25,904 nucleotides of DNA. It comes from Xylaria sp. FL1777. Lineage: Eukaryota > Ascomycota > Sordariomycetes > Xylariales > Xylariaceae. Numbering within the stretch: the stretch's first letter is position 1; the number at the start of each line of letters is the position of its first letter. Positions 12,428 through 22,837 of this stretch are shown piece after piece. Below the pieces are notes generated by a model. It was not told where the DNA came from, searched no databases, and saw only the letters and a program-made list of their open reading frames with translations. Location: positions 1 through 25,904 of the forward strand of contig MU400896.1 in NCBI GenBank assembly GCA_022578965.1, written 5' to 3'. The position numbers and the translations under genes were made by a program.

Positions 12428-15365
12428 CTTTAATAGCTTTTTAATTAATAGAACTTAATACATAAAAACGAATATTAGTATAAAAAGTTAAATAATAAAC
12501 AATTTATAAAATAAACCTTTAAAAGTATACTAAAAAAATATTTAAAAAATAAAAATGCTAAACAGTATTACATAAGTAAACTTTACTTAATAATTAATAA
12601 ACTAAATTTAAGTTATATTACTAAAAACAAAAAGTTAAAAATTAAGTTTAAAGATTTTAAAAACTTTTAGAACTAATAACGTACTAAAACAATAAACTTT
12701 AGTACTTTTATTAGCTACTTTTATTAAAAAAAAAGCAGTAGTAAAAAAAAAAAGTTAAGCAGTAGTAGTAAAAAAAAACTAACGCTAATATTAGCGCTAT
12801 AAAGCAAACTAGTTGCTTTAACTTAAAGAATAGCTTAAATATTAAACATTATAACCTTTAAACTAGCGTAAATATTAGCTATAATAATTAAAGTAATAAT
12901 AATAACTGCTATTATAACAATAAATTAAGGCTTTAAACAAGTAATTATATTATAATTAACGCTAATATTATTACTAGCAAACTTAACGCTTATTTTTATT
13001 ACTGTTATACTTAAAGTAATAACTTAAAATAAAAAACCTAATTTTTTATTACTATTACTGCTTTTATTATTAAAATTATTTATAATATTAAAAATGCTAA
13101 ACATTAAAAGTTTTAAATTTACTGCTTTAAAGCTTTATAATAAATTTATAAATATAAAAGCTTTTTTAATTTATGTTAAACTTTATTTAAAATAGCATTT
13201 TATTATTATTACAAAAAAAAACTAAAAAGTAATAACTACTTTATAATTCTTGTTAAAAAAAATATTAAAATAGTTTTAATTTATTTTAAAAAATTTTTTA
13301 AAAGCTAACAAGTTAATTAACCTTAAGCTAAAAATAAAAAAGATTTTTAAAAACTATATTAAGTTTAAAAATTAAATAAAAGCATTATTTAAAAACACTT
13401 AAAAAGCAAAACACATAAAAAAAGCACTTTATTACTTAAAACAAACAAAAGTAGCAGTAAATTATGCTATAAAATTTAAATAATTAGTAGTAATTTTAAA
13501 ATTATTTAAGCTTATATTATTTTATTTATTTTATAGTAAACTTAAAACTTAAATTTAAAACAAACTATATAAAATAAATAAACTAGTAAAAATTAATATA
13601 TATATTAATATAGCTATTATAATTAATTAATAATTATTTAATTAGTACTTTAAAACTAAAAGAACTAAAAAAAACAAAAAAAAAATACTTAAAAAAATAT
13701 TAAACAAAAGTTTAAGCAAATTAATAAAGTTCAAAAATAACAATTTTAAAATATATTTAAAGTTAAATGTTATAACTATAAAAAAAAAACACTTTTAAAA
13801 ATAATGCTAATTTAAAAAAAAGAACAAAAAAAAAAGCTATAAAAAAGAAAAGATTTTTTAACTTAAAAAAAAAATATAAATTATAAAAGTTTAAAATAAC
13901 AAAAAACAACAAAGCAATTTAAAAAATATGTTTTTAAAGCAAAAATATAAAATTGCTGTTTTAAATTAAAACAAAAGTACTATACTAAACAAATTTAAAT
14001 GCTTTATTTATATAAGTTAAAATAAATAAACATATAAATATTATTTAAAAGCTTTATAATTATTAAAACAAATTGCAAAAAAATATATTTATTATATAAA
14101 TAATTAAAGTTATTTAATATATAACCTAAAAAAATAGTTTAATTAAAAATAGCAAACAATAAAAAGTAATAAATTAATATAATTAGCAAATTTATAAAAC
14201 TATAAAAACTTTAAACTATTAAAGCTTAAAATATAGCTTAAAAAAAAGTTATGTTTAAAAAAATAAAACTATAACTATAAATAGTATAATTATTAAACTA
14301 ATTATAAACTATTAAAACATTTAGTTGCTAAATAAACTTAAAAAAATAAAACTTATAAAACTTTAAAGCAAAAACAAATAAAATTAAAAGCTATAAAAAA
14401 CACTACAAAAAAAAAACTAATAAAAATAAACGAAGTATTTTTATAGCTTAAACTGCTTTAAATATAATAAAACAAAAAAGTATTAATAGTTAATATAAAA
14501 ACTAATATGTTTTAAAAACTAGAACTAATAATTTAACTAATTGCTAAAAGTTATTATTATAATAAAATTATAATAAAAAATAATAATAATATTTTATGCT
14601 TAAAAGATTTAAAATATAATAAAGTACTATAAAATTGCTATATAATATATTATTGCTACTAATATTTATTTAATAAATTAAAAAATAATTAGTTTTTTAA
14701 ACAAATTATAAAAACAGAAATATAAAACTTTTATAAATTAAAATAGTTAATTATAACTATAGTTTATTATAAAGATTTATAAAAATTTATAACATTTAAA
14801 AAAAATTTTAATTATACTTATAATATTATTTTAAAAAAATGTAAAAATAACTACTATAAATATTACTAGCTAATTAAAGCATAATTATACTAAAAAATAA
14901 TTATTAAAAGCAAAAAAGCTTAAAAATTATAATTTAAAGCTTGCTTAAAAGCAAAAATAAAACAAAGTATAATAATATTTAAAGTACTAAATAAAATAAG
15001 CATTTAAACATTTTATAAAAAAAAATTAAAAAACAAAATAAGCATTTATTAAAAAAGCAGCAAATAGCTAAAAAAACTAAAGCTTTATATAAAGTTTAAT
15101 GCAATAATTAAAAAAATTAATTTAAAGTTAAACTTATATATTAAAAAAAAAAGTACAACATTTTAATTAACTTAAAAATATAAGCTAATATAATTTTATT
15201 TAAAGTAATAAAACAAAATAAAATTTTTTAAAAATATAAGCAAAAATCTTAAAAAATTAAAAGATTTAATAAAAGCACTTTTAGCTATAATAATAGTTAT
15301 ATATTTAAAAAAACTAAACTTTTTAATATATTTATATAAAAACATAAAAAGCAAATTATATTAAA
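12428..15365 (+). pseudogene. Chromovirus leader and gag-like region, RIPped
   Basis: This is the interval between the 5' LTR and the SINE-like insertion, where Gag and perhaps protease should lie. It is too mutated for me to identify a capsid or zinc-knuckle motif. Bases 12,428-14,282 are matched by 1,858-1 in the inverted copy, so the two copies could be aligned to recover part of the ancestral sequence. Gag-like coding is inferred from position only. Confidence 0.55.
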
Positions 15366-15379
15366 TATTGCTAATATAT
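15366..15379. repeat. Left target-site duplication, 14 bp
   Basis: TATTGCTAATATAT, repeated without a mismatch at 16,117-16,130. The pair directly flanks the SINE-like insertion. This length is typical of target-primed reverse transcription and not of LTR or Tc1-type insertion. Confidence 0.85.
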
Positions 15380-16116
15380 GGCTTAGTGGCATAGTGGTAT
15401 ACGTTTAGCTATTTCTTTTAAAGTTATAGATTTAAGTTTTGCTTAGTTTATAGTTGCTTTGCTTTAAAGCAAAAGTTAGTTTACTTTTAGCTTAGTTTAA
15501 ACTGTATACTTGCTGCATTAAAAGCATAAAAATTAAAAGTTAAATAGCTAAGCTAAAAGTTTAAAAACTTTGCTTTTTTGCTAATATAGCAACATAAATA
15601 ACTAACTTAATGTACTAGCTACTATAAAAACAAATAGCTTTAGCTTTTATTACTAATACTACATAAACACTAGTTTTTTTATGTAGCAAACGGCCTGTAT
15701 TTTTAGCGTAATTAAAACTTAAAGCTTATTGCTTAGCGCTAAATAATTTACAAAAAATATAGCGCTATATAATGCTTAAAATCCACTTAATACTGTATTA
15801 TTTATAGCTTATAAAACCTAAAGCTAGCAAAAAAGCGCTTTTACTACTAATTAACAAAAAACCCTTTTGTTAGCGCGCTAATTTTTATACCTTTGCATTA
15901 TAAAGCAAAAGCGCTATTAACTTAACGTACAAAATTTAAAGCAAAGTATTATATAAAAAAAGCAGCAAATTAATAAAATCTGTAGTAAAACTATTGCATA
16001 CTTTGTATATATAAGTAGTTTTTGCCCTAAAAAAGGTTTTTATTTATACAAAGTTTTATTAAATAGCTATTAATATAACTAATAAGCCGTTTATTTAAGT
16101 AATATAAATTATAAAT
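15380..16116 (+). mobile_element. Probable tRNA-derived SINE
   Basis: A 737-base insertion sits between perfect 14-base duplications, within the chromovirus. Its first base behaves as nucleotide 1 of a tRNA. An RNA polymerase III A box (TGGCATAGTGG, 15,387-15,397) starts exactly at tRNA position 8. A B box (15,429-15,439) matches GGTTCGAGTCC at every base once C-to-T and G-to-A changes are allowed. The acceptor strands pair at six of seven positions counting wobbles, and the T-stem pairs apart from RIP-type changes. G+C is about 28% in counted lines against about 10% around it, and CpG and GCGC sites persist, so it is less RIPped and probably younger than its host. At 737 bases it is long for a SINE. 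The body after the tRNA head is unrecognised and may derive from a partner LINE. Its right end is AT-rich without a clean poly-A. Confidence 0.75.
15387..15439 (+). promoter_or_regulatory. Pol III A and B boxes of SINE
   Basis: The A box is at 15,387-15,397 and an RIP-altered B box at 15,429-15,439. Their starts are 42 bases apart, the spacing found inside tRNA genes. The A box fits the TRGYNNANNNG consensus fully. The B box as it stands (GATTTAAGTTT) has lost the invariant C and is unlikely to bind TFIIIC, so this copy is probably silent. Confidence 0.7.
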
Positions 16117-16130
16117 TATTGCTAATATAT
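16117..16130. repeat. Right target-site duplication, 14 bp
   Basis: An exact copy of 15,366-15,379, after which chromovirus sequence resumes. The perfect identity, in a region where other repeats differ by many transitions, indicates that the insertion came after most RIP of the host element or that both copies were mutated identically. Confidence 0.85.
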
Positions 16131-16479
16131 TTAATTATAACATTATTTTAAAAATATTATAGCTAAAAATTAGCAACTTTTTAATTTAATAAAAAGCAAA
16201 AACTATTAATTAAAAAAGTAAGAAATAAAGCAAAAAAATTAGAAAAATCGCAAAAAAATTTTTAAACAAAATACTAAAAGTATATTATAAATTTTATAAA
16301 CTATTTAAAAAAAAAAAAAAAAAAGAACTTTTTAAACATAGTTTATAAAACTACTATATTTTTATTAAAGAAAAATGTTAATTAAAGCTTTATTAAATAT
16401 ATTATATAAGCTTAAACAAAATAAACGTTTTATAAAAATATATTTAAAAAAAACTTAGCAAAAAAATTCCTAAGAAAGT

Positions 16480-19200
16480 TTTAATTATTTATTAAATATT
16501 TTATAATATTAGTACTTAAAATAAAAAATAAAAAACAACTAATTAATAAAAAAAAAAAAACTAATATAATAAGTAATAATTAATTATTAATTATTAAACA
16601 TAATTATTATTACAAATAAATACTTTTTTATTTTATTAATAACTATAAAAAAAAACATTAGTTAAGCAAAGTAGTTTATAATAGTTAATATTTTAAATAA
16701 ATATTACGTTATTAAAATAGCTAAAAAAAAAAAATAAAAAACTACTATATAAATAGTATATAGATTATATAAGTATATAGTTATATTATAAAAACTATAA
16801 AATATATTAGCTAGCTTTTAATATATAATAATAATGATTTTATAGAAGTTTTTAAACAAGTTTATGTTTATTTACTTAAATAATATTTTAATTTACTTTA
16901 AAACATTAAAAAAACATAAAAAACATATAACTTAAGTATTAAAAACACTTAAATAAGCAAAATTATAACTTAATATAAAAAAGTATATATAGCATATATA
17001 AAAAATCAACTTTTTAAAATTTATAATTACTTTAAAACAAATATAAATTTAATAGTTAAAAATTAATATAGTATAAAACTAAAAAATATTTAACTTAGCT
17101 ACTATTATAAATATATAACAAGCATTAAAATTTTTAAACTATGTTTAAATGTTAATTTAAAACTTTAAAAAAATAGCGTTTTATTTTATAAAGTATACAA
17201 AGAAAAAATATAAAAGAAAATTTTTTTTAATTTTAAAAAAAGCCTAAAAAGCTTTTAAAGAACTAAAACTAAAAGTTATTTTTAATTTTATAGTTAAACT
17301 ACTTGATTTATAAAAAAAAAAAAAACTAAAAATAAATGCTTTAAATAATATAATTGCAGAAGTTTTAAAACAACTAAAAAACAACAAAAAATAATACTTA
17401 ATAGCTTATTACTTTAAAGCATTACAAAATATAGCATTATAATACTTTATATATAACAAAAAACTGCTTATAATTATTATAGCACTTAAAAAGTAAAAAC
17501 TATTTTTTATAAAAACTATAAAGCTAATTAAAATTTATTTAAATTATTAAAATTTAATAAAATTTATAACTATACAAAAAATTACTAAATAACATAAAAA
17601 TTAAATAGTTTTTTTTTTTAAATTTAACTTTAAAATATATTATATTAAAAGAAAAAAAAACATTTAAGTAAACATATTTAGCTAATAAAGTTAAAAAAGA
17701 TTTAAAGTTTTAAAAAAAAACATTTAAGTATTATATTCTTAAAGAAATAAAAGCTTAAAAATTAAAGTTATACTTAAAAACTTTATAAATATATAGCTAT
17801 AATAAGCTTATAATTTAAAAAAGTTAATAAAACTACAAAAACATAAAAAATTAAAAAATAATAAGCTAATATATAAACATAAAGTTTATTTACTAGAATT
17901 TTTACAAAATAAGTTTATTAAAAAGTTTTATAAATATTTATTATATAAATACTAAAAAGCAATAAAAATAATTAAATAACTACAAAAAAAATACAATTTT
18001 TTAAAACTATAAAACATAGTTAAATTTATTATAAAAAAGTGCAATATTTATAATAAAGCTAAAATAGCTTAATATAAGCTTTATAAACTATTATAACTTA
18101 TATAAATACTTAAACAAACATAGCATATTATTGCTTAAAATTTTATTATAATATTACTTTTATTAACTAATTTAGTTATAAAAATATAATATAATAAAAT
18201 ATAAGTTATTATTAATAAACTTACTAAATATGTTTACTTTTTATTGTTTAAAGGAAATATAATAGCTAAACAACTTATATATGCTTTTATACGTTAATAT
18301 TTAAATAAGCATAAGCTACTAAAAAAAATTATTTTAAACTAAAATAAATTGTTTACTTTTAAGTTTAAAACTAGTTTTTTTAAACTTATTAGTATTAAAC
18401 TAAAATTTTTAACTGTTTATTATTTATAAACAAATAAACAAATAAAAAAACTAAACTAAATATTAAAATAATATTTATAAAGTTATATTAATTACTAATA
18501 AAATAATTAAGTAAAACTATTATTAATAATATAGATTTTATATAATATATTAATAAATAAAAATATAAATATATTTTTGCATAAAGCTATTTATAAATAG
18601 TAAGCAATTATTAAAAAACAAAAAAAAACATTAATAAAAGCATTTGCTATTTTAATTATAATACTTTAAGCAAAAATTATTGCAACAAAAATTAAAACGT
18701 TATAAGTTAAATTATAACTACGTTTTTAGTTTTTATAATAATAAATGTTAATATACTATAATAAAAAACAAATTAAAAAACTAATCTTTAAAAAAAAAAC
18801 AAAGTTTATTTACTATAATAAAAATAAAATATAAACATTAATATTTTTTAAATTAAAACAAAACAACTAAACAATAAATTAAAATTTAAAAAACTTAGTT
18901 CTTTTAAAATTAAAGAAGTTATTTTATTTATTAACTATAAACTATTATTACTAAAAAACATATAAATTTACTTTATTTTTTATATTTTTTTACTAAAACT
19001 AGCACTTATTAAAACATTTATTAAAACATAACTAAAAATAAAAACAAATTAAAACATTTATAAAGTTAAAAATATATTAAATTTTTATTAAAACAATAAT
19101 AACATTAAGTATTTTATTAAATAAAAAAGATATTTATATGCTAATAATATTTAAAAACTTAAAAAACACTTAAAAACTATTAAAATAGTTATAAATTAGT
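16480..19200 (+). pseudogene. Chromovirus pol ghost: RT, RNase H, integrase, chromodomain
   Basis: The RT has a ghost of the MPFGL…NAPASFQ block at 16,780-16,821 and of the YLDD block at 16,873-16,896 (now YLNN), in one frame and 31 residues apart, as in functional Gypsy RTs. A recognisable FLGFII block near 17,000 marks the thumb. The integrase zinc finger keeps a Cys-X2-(Cys to Tyr) pair at 18,040-18,051. The integrase catalytic codons are Asn (18,139), Asn (18,337) and Lys (18,445) in one frame, and the last two keep exact D35E spacing. At 19,104-19,166 the translation follows a chromodomain core (KYLIKW.GY…DNTWEP type) with both Trp codons now stops. Integrase and chromodomain are in different frames, so at least one indel lies between them. 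RNase H lies about 17,200-17,700 but I did not locate its catalytic residues. The protein is non-functional. Confidence 0.88.
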
Positions 19201-19887
19201 TTTATTGCTAATATTTTAATTGCTTAAAATTAAAAAAAAAAGGTTAACTTTAAAAAAAACGCTTAAAAAATTTTAATTAAACTTAAATAAAATAGCTTGC
19301 GTTATTTTAGCTCGCTTTTTTTGTTGTTTTTGCTTTTTTATTAGCGCTTTTTGTTTTTTTTTAATACGCTTTATTTTGTTTAATTTATTTAAAAACTAAA
19401 GCTTTTACTAAACTATTTTAATACTTTTTGCTTTTAAAAAACATTTTTGTATATAAAGCTAAACTAACTTACTTAAAACAAAGTTAAAGCTATTTTAAGC
19501 TTATTTTAATTTTTTTTAAACTAAAAATAGCTATTATTTTGCTTGCTTTTTTTTTTTTTAAAATAATAATGCTTAAAAACTATATTATTAATTAAGTTAA
19601 TTAAAACTTTTAATTTGTTGTAAAAGTAATTAGTACGTATATATTTAAAACAACAAAATATATTATTTATTATTTTATATATTAATAACTAATTAAAGCA
19701 GCAAAAATAAAGCATAATTTTATAGCTAATAAAATTAATAAAAGAAGTAAAAACAAGTTTTTGCTTTGTTTTAAATAAACAGTTAGTTTTTTTAATGCGC
19801 TTTAATATTATAATATATAAAAAAAAAAAAAAAAAAGAATACTTACAAAAAATTATTAAAACAACAATTTTAGAAAAAAAAAAATAA
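19201..19887 (+). other. Chromovirus 3' region before the 3' LTR
   Basis: Non-coding stretch between chromodomain and 3' LTR. Part of it (about 19,300-19,380) is C/T-rich and keeps more CpG than the surrounding element. It ends in a purine-rich run (19,872-19,887) directly before the LTR, in the place expected for the polypurine tract that primes plus-strand DNA synthesis. Confidence 0.6.
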
Positions 19888-20382
19888 TGTTATAAAATTA
19901 GCACAAAAGTAGCTTTTAAAGCAGCTTAATGCTTTTATATATATTTTGCACTTTTTTTTTTGCTAGCTAAAGCTAAAGTTATATAATAACTTATTTAGCT
20001 TATTAAGCTTATAATAATTTAAAGCTTATTAAACTTATAATAATTTAAAGCTTATTAAGCTTATAATAATTTAATGCTTATTAAACTTATAGTAGTTTAA
20101 AAAAGGTTATTACTTTTTTTACCTTTTTTTTGTTTATATAATTATATATTTTTTATATTTAGTTATTTATTTAGTTTTTAGCTCTTTAGCTATTAATTTT
20201 TTATAACTATTAAGCATTAATATATTTATTACTTTTAAACTTTTAAGACCTTTATTAATGCATAGTAATAAAAGTACTTTAAAAACTTCTTTAATAAACT
20301 ATTATTAAGGATTTTATTATTACTTATAAATTAAAACCCTAAAAGCAAACCTGTTATATTAATATATAACAAGTTTATTATA
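19888..20382 (+). repeat. 3' LTR of chromovirus
   Basis: A 495-base direct repeat of 11,934-12,427, starting TGTTATA (the C of TGTTACA has been mutated). It carries the same four 26-base units (19,998-20,101) and the inverted repeat at 20,350-20,373. Along the first 60 bases several G residues of the other copies are A here, for example in the GGGTGGCC segment, so this copy is more heavily RIPped at its start than the inverted LTR. Beyond 20,382 similarity to the other LTRs stops. Confidence 0.88.
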
Positions 20383-21170
20383 ATTACGTTATTATTTTAT
20401 ATTTTTTATAGTAGCTTATAAAAGCTTTATGTTTTATAAAAGCAAAAAATAGTTAAAAAAGTCTAAAAATAAACAATAAAAATATTTTCGAAAGCATTAA
20501 TATTATTAACGCTATAAAAAGCAAACATATTAAAACAACTATTATTAATAAAAGTAAATAAACTTAAAAAAAGGTTATTATTATTAAAGGAATACAAGTA
20601 ATATAACTAAGCAAAAAAATTAAAAATTATATTTTAGCTAAAGTAGCTTAATAACTTTAAAACGTAATTAGTTTGCTAGCGTTTTTAATAATAACAAAAA
20701 TTATTAAAAGTAAAAACATAAGCGTAGCTATATTTAAATTATAAAGCTATTATAACACGTAATAAAATATTAAACGTTAAAGTTTCTTTAATAGTATAAC
20801 AAATGTAATATAATAATATAACAGCTATATAAAATAATATAAAAAAGCAATACTTAAGTTTATTAACAATTTTTTTTTAAGCTAATAAAAAGCTAAAAAA
20901 AGTTATGCTTATATAAAGTTATGCTAATATAGTAATTCTTTATGCCGGTATATTAATTGCCTTTTTTTAACACAAGTTAATTTATTTTAAACGCTATAAA
21001 AGTTTACAATATAATATATTTTTTATAATTACTTAATCCTTTTAGTATCTTTTTTTCCCGAGGTTTTTTCATAAACCTTAGTAATACTAAACCTATCTTT
21101 TTACACAGCTACCTAAACTAATGGTTTATATATACGCGCTGGTATTTAAGCGTGATTAGGAATTAAACTA
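20383..21170. other. RIP edge, transition to unique DNA
   Basis: There is no gene and no match to the LTRs. Composition moves from nearly pure AT with a few CpG sites (from about 20,480 on) to sequence with CCCGAGG near 21,057 and normal composition by about 21,170. I read it as low-copy or older repeat DNA with RIP spilling outward and weakening. Confidence 0.6.
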
Positions 21171-21276
21171 ACTGTTGGATCAATTAATAACAGCTGAGCA
21201 TGCTGTGCCCAGCAAGTTCAACCAGCTTGCAACCACAGGTACCCCAAGCCTTAGAGATATCTACCTACCTATCTAG

Positions 21277-21305
21277 GGCAGCCGATCTGAGGAATCTCGG
21301 CTGCC
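21277..21305. other. GC-rich hairpin
   Basis: A perfect 9-bp inverted repeat (GGCAGCCGA / TCGGCTGCC) around an 11-base loop, directly inside the edge of the normal-composition DNA. It could be a remnant of a small terminal-inverted-repeat element or chance. No matching outer repeat or duplication was found. Confidence 0.45.
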
Positions 21306-22034
21306 AATCTCTACAAAAATGATGTATTCTATTGTCACCATTATTTTGTATCTGATACGGAGTTTTTGCTGGCCCTAATTTAAATAGTTTTGTGTTTATA
21401 TAACTGCATCTCCCCGAAATAAATACCTAGGCTGCGTAGGTATATTAATAGTTGGTGAAGATAGGAAATAAAGATGCAGCGCCAAATTACAGTGAAGAGC
21501 ATCAACAATCTATCATCGCATAATAACAGGAATGTGATAGATTAATCGAATAGCCCAGGGTCACATAACAACTGTAGGAGACCACCTATACTGCGTAGAG
21601 CCATATACCATGTTCGCCCCGTCTGACGTACAGGCGGCCTTACCATTCCGCATGCTACCCGCCAGATATTATCATGCCAAATCAGGAATGTAGAGTAGCT
21701 AGCGTCGTTCTCACTGGCAAGGTCAGCTCACACGCCGTGTAATTCAATCGTAACTCTGTGTGAGAATAATAGAACACTGCCGCTAGAAAGTAGTATCCAG
21801 TGATACACTCCGTCGGCAGTAGACCAGGTATCAATCGCTAACGACGAAGGAATTGCCACAGTAGTTAGCGCTCGACCTCAGGTTAATTAGACATGGTGTC
21901 AGTAGCCGCTGGCATGGGGAAAAGGGGCAATGCAGGTAAGCCCGGGCCCCAACCATCCCATTTCTTCCCTTAGAAGCGCCCAACTATACGCCGCAGCGAC
22001 AGCGTGAGAACTGTGCGGTGGGCATGCGTTGTGA

Positions 22035-22058
22035 TGTTTCAACGGCATCTTTGAAACA
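22035..22058. other. Hairpin, 8-bp stem
   Basis: TGTTTCAA and TTGAAACA surround an 8-base loop. It is a perfect but short stem in intergenic DNA with no known function. Confidence 0.35.
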
Positions 22059-22837
22059 ACGACAACAGGAGATGGGATGAGGTCTGGGGGTCTCGGGAGG
22101 ATTCATGGCCTCAAGCATGTGGGATGAAACGTCCGACCTTCAGACGTCTAACACGGCAATGTTGCTGCAATGTATCGTCTGTCTGAGATCGACTTTTCCA
22201 ACGGATCGGCGTAAAGTTCAAAGTTCATGACATGCGGTATGAGCGGGATTATCACCGAGTATTTGATAGCTTAACAAGCTGGTGGGATAGTGTCTGGTAG
22301 AAAAAAAGGGAAGAAAACAGTGCTTTGTGAGCGAGCACCGACACGTAGTCACATCTGTTTGTTTGGTTTTCCGACTTGGAGGCTTTGCACTTGAGGCTAA
22401 TATGTAGGACAAAACAAAAAACATTGTACTTGAAGTCGAGAATGCTCGTTTAGATATTACATTTGCTGTGTATTATGGCTCTGGAATTGATTGCCTATCC
22501 TCTATTGACTCTCTAGAAGAAATAGATCATGACTACAGCGCCACCAAGAGAGACGGCTGTCTGGTGAGAGAATGTGAAGCTCATTCATTAAATCACGGTT
22601 ACCCAGTGTCCTCGAAACCATTCGCTGCGTATTACAATCACCAGTAGTACGATCCGAACCAGCCCATGTCTCAGTCTTTATCCCTGTGTAAAATGATTTG
22701 CCACCCAACGCCGAGCAGTGTATATATCAAGACAATATAGGTTAGTTGAGCACGAGGCCCACCCGTTCGTCTCCTATTTTCCCAATGTTTTTCTAAGATT
22801 TTACCATCAAGAATAATCGTAAAATTTTATGAGCAAC

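Larger units (their letters stand above)
11934..20382 (+). mobile_element. Complete RIPped Ty3/Gypsy chromovirus
   Basis: An 8.45-kb LTR retrotransposon bounded by direct LTRs at 11,934-12,427 and 19,888-20,382. In order it has the 5' LTR, a leader and gag-like region (about 12,430-15,365), a SINE-like insertion (15,380-16,116), RT (about 16,500-17,100), RNase H, integrase (about 17,880-18,600), chromodomain (about 19,058-19,190), a C/T-rich 3' region, a purine-rich stretch just before the 3' LTR, and the 3' LTR. The order RT-RNase H-integrase-chromodomain defines a chromovirus, a lineage whose chromodomain directs integration toward particular chromatin. Every enzyme is destroyed by RIP. I see no clear target-site duplication: the flanks are CTTAG on the left and ATTAC on the right. 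A second, inverted copy lies at 1-2364. Confidence 0.9.
1..21050. repeat. RIP-mutated AT-rich transposon block
   Basis: The whole stretch is made almost only of A and T. Lines counted by eye give about 8-12% G+C, with 28% in one inserted island. No open reading frame of useful length survives on either strand. Where transposon proteins can still be read, the changes are Glu to Lys, Asp to Asn, Gly to Lys, Trp or Gln to stop, and Pro or Thr to Leu or Ile, all explained by C-to-T and G-to-A transitions. That pattern is repeat-induced point mutation, a premeiotic defence of filamentous ascomycetes against duplicated DNA. The right edge is gradual, from about 20,400 to 21,170. Which elements make up the block is given in the following entries. 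Confidence 0.93.
21171..22837. other. Intergenic DNA of normal composition
   Basis: I see no convincing gene. Short minus-strand open frames of 68 codons (22,218-22,424 and 22,502-22,708) lack any recognisable feature. The right part, immediately before 22,838, will include the 3' untranslated region of the minus-strand gene. Small hairpins are listed separately. A TACCTAGG…TAGGTA element lies at 21,423-21,443. Confidence 0.6.

Noticed and set aside
15380..15449. Functional tRNA gene
   Set aside because: The B box and acceptor stem are degraded, and the sequence is the head of a 737-bp insertion with target duplications, so a SINE explains it better.
1..20382. Mitochondrial DNA or centromere as an explanation of the extreme AT content
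   Set aside because: The legible retrotransposon domains with transition-only damage, and the direct and inverted LTR copies, are explained by RIP. No mitochondrial gene was found. A centromeric location cannot be excluded but has no specific support.
22218..22708. Two 68-codon minus-strand frames
   Set aside because: Short, overlapping nothing conserved that I recognise, no leader or motif; expected by chance in this composition.
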